Of a stretch of DNA of 7,803 bases, positions 1 through 6,322 are shown piece after piece; positions within the stretch are counted from its first letter, which is position 1, and each line of letters opens with the position of its first letter. This DNA comes from Alistipes sp. GTDB taxonomy: Bacteria > Bacteroidota > Bacteroidia > Bacteroidales > Rikenellaceae. Made by a program: the position numbers and the translations under genes. The stretch is taken from assembly GCA_017629615.1 (NCBI GenBank), contig JAGBWT010000062.1:1-7803 (forward strand), read 5' to 3'. The notes below the pieces were generated by a model that worked only from the letters and a program-made list of their open reading frames with translations, searched no databases and was not told where the DNA came from.

Positions 1-786
<786 letters not shown>

Positions 787-788
787 AG

Positions 789-1595
789 ATGAGACGCGGA
801 GAGGTTGTAAGAGGTTCAAAGACAGCACTCGTAACAGGTGCTTCGACAGGCATTGGACGTTGCTATGCCGAGCAGTTGGCCAAATTGGGCTACAATCTGC
901 TTATCGTAAGCCGTTCGGAGGAGGGGTTAGAAGATGTTGCTGCCGATATTACGGCAAAACACTCTGTCAAGGTTGATGTGCTTGCCAAAGATTTGGCGAC
1001 CACAACCGCAGGCGAGGAGCTGTTTACCTGGTGCAAGGAGCGAGGCTACACAATCGACGTTCTAATCAACAATGCCGGTATGTTCTCGTTCTGCGATATA
1101 GTTGACACACCAACCGAGCGCATCTGTCGCACAATATGTCTGCACGACATAACCAACACAATACTCTGTCAGCTCTTTGCTCGCGATATGGCAGAACGAG
1201 GTGGAGGCTACATACTCAATATGTCGTCATTCTCGATATGGATGCCATTTCCTGGATTGGCCCTTTACAGCGCAAGCAAGGCCTACCTGAAAAGTTTTTC
1301 GGTCGCCTTCGCCAAAGAGGTGCGCGACAAGCGAGTCTATGTCACGGCTGTATGCCCTGCCGGTATAGCAACCGACCTCTATGGACTAAATAGACATTGG
1401 CAAGGCATCGGTTTGAAGTTGCACGCACTATCGACGCCCGATTTCTGCGCACGTCGAGGCCTGAACTCGCTCTGGAAGCGTCGTCGATGCGTTGTCCCCG
1501 ATTGGTGGATGCGACTATTTATACCGATATGTTTGGCTCTGCCGTCGTTTGCAATGCGTTGGCTTCGCAACTACACCAACAAATGGCAACATTAG
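789..1595 (+). CDS. Short-chain dehydrogenase/reductase (SDR), DltE/17-beta-HSD-like
   Basis: This 268-residue classical SDR should oxidise or reduce a hydroxyl/keto pair with NAD(P)(H). It shows the Rossmann glycine motif TGASTGIG (16-23), the NNAG motif (94-97), the catalytic serine S147 and the Y160-x3-K164 pair (YSASK), with the usual 13-residue spacing between Ser and Tyr. SRSE (41-44) after the second strand fits an arginine contacting the NADP phosphate, so NADP preference is plausible. Ungapped alignment by eye puts His119 where most family members have the tetrad asparagine. The C-terminal 30 residues are hydrophobic and aromatic (WWMRLFIPICLALP, 239-252), as in DltE or 17-beta-hydroxysteroid dehydrogenase 3/12 relatives, and may touch the membrane or a lipophilic substrate. 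The ATG at 789 is chosen because it follows the upstream stop by 2 bases and leaves 10 residues before the first strand. Co-transcription with the ene-reductase suggests successive reductions on one enone. SDR membership is certain; a steroid or bile acid substrate is inference. Confidence 0.93.
   Translation: MRRGEVVRGSKTALVTGASTGIGRCYAEQLAKLGYNLLIVSRSEEGLEDVAADITAKHSVKVDVLAKDLATTTAGEELFTWCKERGYTIDVLINNAGMFSFCDIVDTPTERICRTICLHDITNTILCQLFARDMAERGGGYILNMSSFSIWMPFPGLALYSASKAYLKSFSVAFAKEVRDKRVYVTAVCPAGIATDLYGLNRHWQGIGLKLHALSTPDFCARRGLNSLWKRRRCVVPDWWMRLFIPICLALPSFAMRWLRNYTNKWQH
1502..1535 (+). promoter_or_regulatory. Weak candidate Bacteroidales promoter inside the SDR gene
   Basis: TATGTTTG at 1528-1535 matches the Bacteroidales -7 consensus TAnnTTTG, with a TTG at 1502-1504 as a possible -33 element. 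The spacing of 23 bases is longer than the usual 19-21, and the site lies in coding DNA, so chance is a real alternative. If it works, it would start an mRNA roughly 95 bases ahead of the lipoprotein and let that gene be expressed apart from the two oxidoreductases. I see no better match in the 43-base gap at 1596-1638. Confidence 0.2.
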
Positions 1596-1638
1596 CCTGT
1601 CACGAAAGGTGAACTGTTTTCTATTTCAGTTTAACAAT

Positions 1639-3174
1639 ATGAAGAAATTTCTACACTCTTTATTTATTGGATTTATCCTCTGCTCAATACTCATCTCGCC
1701 CGCCTGCTCGGACAAAGACTCGGGTTTGGAGGAGCCTGAAACGCCAAACGAGCAACCAGACCCAACACCAACAAAAGCTCCATTCAAACTCACCATATCG
1801 GAGGTTACGGCCACAACTGCCCGCCTCTCCATATCGCCCGTCGATAAGGGCTCGACATACTACTTCGACCTTCTGCGCGAAGATATTTTCGAGGAGTACA
1901 ACGAACGAAAGGGTTTTCAGCACTTCTTCGACAGCACGGTAGATTGGCTTATCGAAAGCAATTCGATGACCAAAGAGCAGGTGTTGCAGCGCATTCTATC
2001 GGCAGGCGACGACTCGTATGGTTTCACCAACCTCAAAGCCGGCACCACCTACTATGGTGTAGCAATGGGAATCGACAAAAATAGAGGTTTGATAAACAGT
2101 GATATTGTTTTCACAAAATTCTCGACCGAGGAGGCTGCGGTCTCGGACAATACGTTCGACATATCGGTCAGCAACCAAACCTACACCGGCACTTCGTATA
2201 GCGTCACGCCAACAAATATCGATGAAACGTATGTACTCATCGCTTGGAATAAGGCCATAGTGGACCAACTTGGCGATGAGGCTTTTATCGAACACTGTTT
2301 GAAATCGCGTAGCGACATCGAGAACTATGTTGTTACGGGCAAACAGATGGGAACGCTTAAAGATTGCGTTCCAAACCGCAGTTACTACCTCGTAGCATTT
2401 GGTTACGAAGGCGGTTTGGCTACTACGCCGCTTACGAAGGTCGAATTTACGACAAAGTCGGGTGGCGACCCTGCGTTGTGCAACTTCACGTTCGAGGTCA
2501 GCGACATACAGTACGACCGCGCCTATATGAAGGTAACCCCTTCGAGGCCATACAACGTCTTCTTTTGGAGCGTAGTCGAGAAGCAACTCTACGAGCAACT
2601 CTCGGCAACCGTAGGTGCCGACAAAGCGATGGAGGCCGTATTGGAGGAGAGCATAGCACCTTTTGCCGAAGACTTTGGCAACATATACGATGCTTTGGAG
2701 ATGATTAGTTCGTATGGCGATGTTAGCGTCGAAGGAACAACCTATGGTCTGACACAAGGCACCGAATATATACCGTGGGCCGTATGTATCGACAACGACG
2801 GCAAGGCTGCTGCAAAGTTTATTATGGGCGAGAGTTTTACGACCAAAGTAGATAACATTGCCGAGTGTAAGGTTGCGGTTAAGGGTAGCTACTCTATGGG
2901 TGGCGATGGTCTTGCCGTAGTTCGTTCGACCGCTACCCCCGACAGCAACTGCGCAGGATATTACAACGTCATTTTCCAGGGCGATTTGTCGGACGCAAGC
3001 CGACAGTCGCTGCTCAACAACATTTTGCGCGACGACTATTTCAAAAACAAACCTGTTGTCGAATTTAGCAAATGTGCTTGGGGTCAGCCACTCTCGGCCA
3101 TAGCCGTAGGTTACGACGAAAAGGGCAACTTTGGTGAGATTGCAATCGACGTCTTTACTCCGACAAAGGAGTAG
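1639..3174 (+). CDS. Lipoprotein with four FN3-like repeats carrying helical insertions
   Basis: This 511-residue protein has no function I recognise. It starts with a lysine pair, a hydrophobic segment (4-19) and an imperfect lipobox SPAC with Cys23 as the likely lipidation site. The next residues, SDKDS, resemble the acidic lipoprotein export signal that sends Bacteroidetes lipoproteins to the cell surface. A Pro/Glu/Thr-rich linker (29-48) follows, then four divergent copies of one module at about 48-163, 171-274, 280-404 and 409-507. Each begins with beta strands (for example FKLTISEV, FDISVSN, FTFEVSDIQY), has a helix-rich stretch of 30-60 residues in the middle, and ends with a strand pattern like YY.VA.G.D..G followed by F.T. 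The ATG at 1639 is preferred over earlier in-frame codons because it gives the signal peptide and does not overlap the SDR gene. It ends before the convergent hairpin. A surface adhesion or glycan-binding role is possible; no catalytic motif is visible. Confidence 0.88.
   Translation: MKKFLHSLFIGFILCSILISPACSDKDSGLEEPETPNEQPDPTPTKAPFKLTISEVTATTARLSISPVDKGSTYYFDLLREDIFEEYNERKGFQHFFDSTVDWLIESNSMTKEQVLQRILSAGDDSYGFTNLKAGTTYYGVAMGIDKNRGLINSDIVFTKFSTEEAAVSDNTFDISVSNQTYTGTSYSVTPTNIDETYVLIAWNKAIVDQLGDEAFIEHCLKSRSDIENYVVTGKQMGTLKDCVPNRSYYLVAFGYEGGLATTPLTKVEFTTKSGGDPALCNFTFEVSDIQYDRAYMKVTPSRPYNVFFWSVVEKQLYEQLSATVGADKAMEAVLEESIAPFAEDFGNIYDALEMISSYGDVSVEGTTYGLTQGTEYIPWAVCIDNDGKAAAKFIMGESFTTKVDNIAECKVAVKGSYSMGGDGLAVVRSTATPDSNCAGYYNVIFQGDLSDASRQSLLNNILRDDYFKNKPVVEFSKCAWGQPLSAIAVGYDEKGNFGEIAIDVFTPTKE
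1780..3159 (+). repeat. Four divergent tandem protein repeats within the lipoprotein gene
   Basis: The repeats are seen at protein level only and correspond to about 1780-2127, 2149-2460, 2476-2850 and 2863-3159. They share the order: beta strands, a Y-rich strand (TYYFDL, TYVLIAW, YNVFFWSV, YYNVIF), a charged helical region, then a closing strand such as TYYGVAMGID, SYYLVAFGY, EYIPWAVCID or LSAIAVGYD followed by F.T. DNA identity between copies is low, so the duplication is old. Boundaries were set by eye. Confidence 0.6.
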
Positions 3175-3201
3175 GCGGCTGTTTGGATAGCACAGAAGAG
3201 A

Positions 3202-3237
3202 GATAAAAGGGATTGTTGTTTAACAATCCCTTTTATC
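3202..3237. terminator. Bidirectional intrinsic terminator between convergent genes
   Basis: A perfect 16-bp inverted repeat (3202-3217 with 3222-3237) encloses the loop GTTT. The GC-richest part of the stem, GGGATTGTT with AACAATCCC, is flanked by AAAA on the left and TTTT on the right. Each strand therefore reads a stem followed by TTTTAT, as expected for a two-way terminator. It lies 27 bases after the lipoprotein stop. Its right arm contains the stop codon and last bases of the leftward methyltransferase gene, so one element can end both convergent transcripts. Confidence 0.88.
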
Positions 3238-3943
3238 CTATAATAAATATGGTAGGCCGTTTCTGAATATCGGGCAACCCTCTGCGTCGCCACTCGGCAA
3301 TCGTTGCCGTCGAAATCAACTCGTCGGGCGAAGTTATATCACAAGCGACACACAAACGAGTTGCAGGAGAACAGGTGTGCAATATCTGCTCCATCAGTTT
3401 CACGTTGCGATATGGGGCTTCGATTAGGGCTTGCGACTGATGTTCGCTCTGCGCTCGACTTTCGAGTCGCTTAATGGCTCGCGAGCGGTCGGGCTCTTTG
3501 ATTGGCAGATAGCCATTAAAAGCAAACGATTGACCACTCAAACCCGAGGCCATAACAGCCATAAGAATCGACGACGGACCAACAAGTGGCACTACCCTTA
3601 TACCCCGCTTGTGACACAACTCGACAACAGCCTGACCAGGGTCGGCCACAGCCGGCACTCCTGCCTCCGAAATCACACCTGCATTGCGACCCTGCATAAT
3701 AGGCTCAACCATCTGCGCGATGGCAGCAGGCGAGGTCGTATGCTCGTTGAGTTCGACAAACAGCGCATCGTCGATACGACGTGCATAGCCCGACTTTGAG
3801 AGAAAGCGACGAGCCGAACGCGTATTCTCGACAATAAAGTAGTCGAGCGAATCGATGATTGTCTGATTGGCTGCGGGGGTTACATCGGCAACCGCACTTT
3901 GGTCGCAAATGGGACAAGGTATCAGGTAGAGTATTCCGGCCAT
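3233..3943 (-). CDS. RsmI-like SAM-dependent methyltransferase (tetrapyrrole methylase fold)
   Basis: This 236-residue protein belongs to the tetrapyrrole methylase superfamily in the branch of RsmI, which 2'-O-methylates C1402 of 16S rRNA. Recognisable parts are the first strand LYLIPCPI (5-12), ENTRSARRFLS (39-49, matching EDTRxTRxLL), ISEAGVPAVADPG (91-103, the SAM-loop motif usually written SDAGTPxISDPG), VVPLVGPSS (117-125) and IEAPYRN (174-180, for ESPHR). It differs from true RsmI: the GNLGD stretch after the first strand is replaced by CDQSAVADVTP, and the roughly 50-residue C-terminal domain of the 286-residue E. coli enzyme is missing. It therefore looks like the short RsmI paralogue common in Bacteroidetes, and I give no symbol. 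Its ATG directly follows the TAA of the murF/alr gene with no base between, pointing to translational coupling. The substrate is unproven; RNA is most likely. Confidence 0.88.
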   Translation of the reverse strand: MAGILYLIPCPICDQSAVADVTPAANQTIIDSLDYFIVENTRSARRFLSKSGYARRIDDALFVELNEHTTSPAAIAQMVEPIMQGRNAGVISEAGVPAVADPGQAVVELCHKRGIRVVPLVGPSSILMAVMASGLSGQSFAFNGYLPIKEPDRSRAIKRLESRAQSEHQSQALIEAPYRNVKLMEQILHTCSPATRLCVACDITSPDELISTATIAEWRRRGLPDIQKRPTIFIIG

Positions 3944-6304
3944 TTATTCGTTGATATATATACGTTTAACACGTTTCGACACGGAGGTTAGTACCTCGTA
4001 TGGTATCGTATCGAGGATAGCAGCCATAGCCTCGGGGCTATTGTCGGCCACAGGCGAGAAGATTATTACATCGTCGCCCTCCGATGCACCCTCGATATCG
4101 GTCACATCAATCATACAACTATCCATACACACGCGACCTACCGTCGGAGCCTTCTTGTCGCCGACAATCATCGACCAACGGCCACAACCCAGATGGCGGT
4201 CAAAGCCATCGGCATAGCCAACAGGTATGGTAGCGATACGGCTACGGCGGGTCAATAGACCCTGACGGCCATAACCGACCGTTTCGCCCGCTTCGAGAGT
4301 GCGAATCTGAACTATACGCGTACGCAACGTCGAGACCGCTTCGAGGGCAGAGTTGTGGTTGTAGCCAAAGCCATACATACCCAATCCAAGACGGCACATA
4401 TCGAAGTGAGCCTCCGGAAAACGCACAATAGCAGCCGAGGCAGCAGCGTGACGCAACACACGATATGGCAGATGGTCGGCAATTTGAGTGCTGATACTAT
4501 CGAACAGCGCAATTTGCGAGCGCGTAAATTGGTCTTGCGACTCATCGTCGGCTACGCACAAGTGGGTAAAGAGCGAGGCGACACGGACAAACGGTGCATA
4601 TTCGTCGAGTCTTGCAAGAAGTGCCTCAATATCTTTGGCCTCAAATCCAAGACGATGCATACCCGTATCGAGTTTGATATGAATCGGATAGTGCTGCGCG
4701 CCATAGGCCTTAACAGCCTTAACAAAGGCATCGAGTGAGCGCAAACTATAAATTTCGGGTTCGAGCGAGGCGGCAACCATCGCATCGAAACTCTCCTCGT
4801 CGGCATTAAGCACAACGATAGGCATATCGACTCCACCGTCGCGAAGCACAACACCCTCGTCGGCAAACGCAACAGCCAACCAATTCACGCCCTGACGTTG
4901 CAACATCTGCGCAACCTCAACCTCGCCAGCCCCATATCCCGAGGCCTTGACCATAGCCACAAGACGTGTTGATGGGTGCATAAACGAACGGAAGTAGTTG
5001 ATATTGCGCTCCATCGCCTTCAAATTAACCTCCAACACCGTTGTATGGCTCTTCAAACAGAGGCGGTGCGAAATTCGTTCGGTCTGCGACTGACGATTGC
5101 CTTTGATAAGGATTATCGAGTCGGCAAAATCGGCTGTCTGCAAGTTGGCAAGCAACTCCTCCGTTGCGCCATAAAAGCGGCTCGGTATCGTAAAACAGTC
5201 GTGTGCCGAGGCGATATTCGGACCTATACCGATAAGCAAATCGACACCAGCATCGACAGCCAAACGATTAACTCTTTCGTAGAGTTGGTCGAGCGGCAAA
5301 CCACTCTGTAATATATCGGAGAGTATCAGCACCTTGCGACGCGACGAGGCAAGCGACTGCATACGGTCGAGAGCAATAGCAAGCGAATTGATATCCGAAT
5401 TGTAGGAGTCGTCGATAATCGTTGAACCTGCCACACCCTCCTTTATCTCCAAACGCATAGCAACAGGTGACAGCGAGGCGTAGTCGGGCTGTGGCCACTC
5501 CATCACGCGGCAGAACGAAGCGACAGTCTGGGCATTACGCACCGAGGCGCTGTCGGCCACAAAATCGACCTCCTCTTCGGCTGCATCGACAGCAACAACT
5601 TTGGCAGGAACGCTCTCGCACACAGACTTTTGTAGGCCCTCATAGTCGGAGTGATAGATAAGCATATCGGCCGATTTGGCGAGTTGCAGTTTTTCGGCAG
5701 CCTTCTCTTCGAGCGAAGTAAAGTTCTCCTGATGTGCATCGCCAAGCGAGGTAAATATCACCACATTGGGGCGCACCATCGCTTCGAGGCGCTCCATCTC
5801 GCCACATTGCGAGATACCCGTTTCGATAAGTGCCACATCGGCCCTCTCGTCGAGCATCAATAGCGACAATGCGACACCGAGTTGCGAATTATAACTGCGT
5901 GGCGAGCGGAACAGACGCACCGACGACGGAGCGCACTGCGCAATCCACTCCTTGACAACCGTCTTACCATTGGAGCCTGTGATAGCGACCACCAAGCCCT
6001 CGAAACGCGAGCGATTATGAGCCGCCAATCGTTGGAGAGCCGTAAGCGACTCCTCAACCACAACGGCACCACAATCGGCCGGCAGAGGCATCTCGCGCTC
6101 AACCATAAAGGCACGAGTACCACGCGCAAGCATCGACTCCACAAAATCGTGGGCATCGTGATTCAAGCCATTGATTGCCACAAACATCGCTTCGGCCGAC
6201 ACCGCACAACTACGGCTGTCGGTTATGACCGACGACACCTCCATATCGCAACCACAAAGGCGACCGCCACAAATCTTGGCTATGTCCGACAAGAGAAATT
6301 TCAT
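3944..6304 (-). CDS. murF/alr: Bifunctional MurF-alanine racemase fusion
   Basis: This 786-residue cytosolic protein joins two steps of peptidoglycan precursor synthesis. Residues 1 to about 418 are UDP-MurNAc-tripeptide:D-Ala-D-Ala ligase. Visible there are ITDSR (27-31) in the UDP-binding domain, the ATP loop GSNGKT (110-115), RSYNSQLGV (136-144), ETG (161-163), and H191 to K205, where K205 aligns with the carbamylated lysine. DDSYN (298-302) marks the region before the C-terminal domain. Residues from about 421 are a fold-type III, PLP-dependent alanine racemase: K453 in MVKASGYG binds PLP, Y678 in VGYGR is the second catalytic base, and Y697 in VGYADG, exactly 19 residues on, contacts the PLP phosphate. 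R551 (TGMHRLG) and R638 (MCRLG) match the carboxylate and pyridine arginines. All racemase key residues are present. The fusion is typical of Bacteroidetes. It lies 18 bases after mutS2 and abuts the methyltransferase gene. Confidence 0.97.
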   Translation of the reverse strand: MKFLLSDIAKICGGRLCGCDMEVSSVITDSRSCAVSAEAMFVAINGLNHDAHDFVESMLARGTRAFMVEREMPLPADCGAVVVEESLTALQRLAAHNRSRFEGLVVAITGSNGKTVVKEWIAQCAPSSVRLFRSPRSYNSQLGVALSLLMLDERADVALIETGISQCGEMERLEAMVRPNVVIFTSLGDAHQENFTSLEEKAAEKLQLAKSADMLIYHSDYEGLQKSVCESVPAKVVAVDAAEEEVDFVADSASVRNAQTVASFCRVMEWPQPDYASLSPVAMRLEIKEGVAGSTIIDDSYNSDINSLAIALDRMQSLASSRRKVLILSDILQSGLPLDQLYERVNRLAVDAGVDLLIGIGPNIASAHDCFTIPSRFYGATEELLANLQTADFADSIILIKGNRQSQTERISHRLCLKSHTTVLEVNLKAMERNINYFRSFMHPSTRLVAMVKASGYGAGEVEVAQMLQRQGVNWLAVAFADEGVVLRDGGVDMPIVVLNADEESFDAMVAASLEPEIYSLRSLDAFVKAVKAYGAQHYPIHIKLDTGMHRLGFEAKDIEALLARLDEYAPFVRVASLFTHLCVADDESQDQFTRSQIALFDSISTQIADHLPYRVLRHAAASAAIVRFPEAHFDMCRLGLGMYGFGYNHNSALEAVSTLRTRIVQIRTLEAGETVGYGRQGLLTRRSRIATIPVGYADGFDRHLGCGRWSMIVGDKKAPTVGRVCMDSCMIDVTDIEGASEGDDVIIFSPVADNSPEAMAAILDTIPYEVLTSVSKRVKRIYINE

Positions 6305-6322
6305 CGTTATATATCGCTAATT

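Noticed and set aside
1492..1638. An upstream extension of the lipoprotein frame by 49 codons
   Set aside because: It would overlap the SDR gene by about 100 bases and bury the signal peptide inside the protein. The ATG at 1639 gives a normal lipoprotein start.
1596..1638. A terminator or consensus promoter in the gap between the SDR and lipoprotein genes
   Set aside because: I found no inverted repeat with a T-run and no TAnnTTTG match in these 43 bases.
1996..2757. A 253-codon leftward open frame opposite the lipoprotein gene
   Set aside because: The translation has no recognisable domain, and the sense frame has a signal peptide and repeated modules. Open antisense frames are common in DNA rich in TCG and CGA codons.
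3944..6304. Reading the MurF-Alr fusion as an assembly artefact or a novel chimera
   Set aside because: The same fusion is well known across Bacteroidetes, the frame is continuous and both halves keep their key residues.
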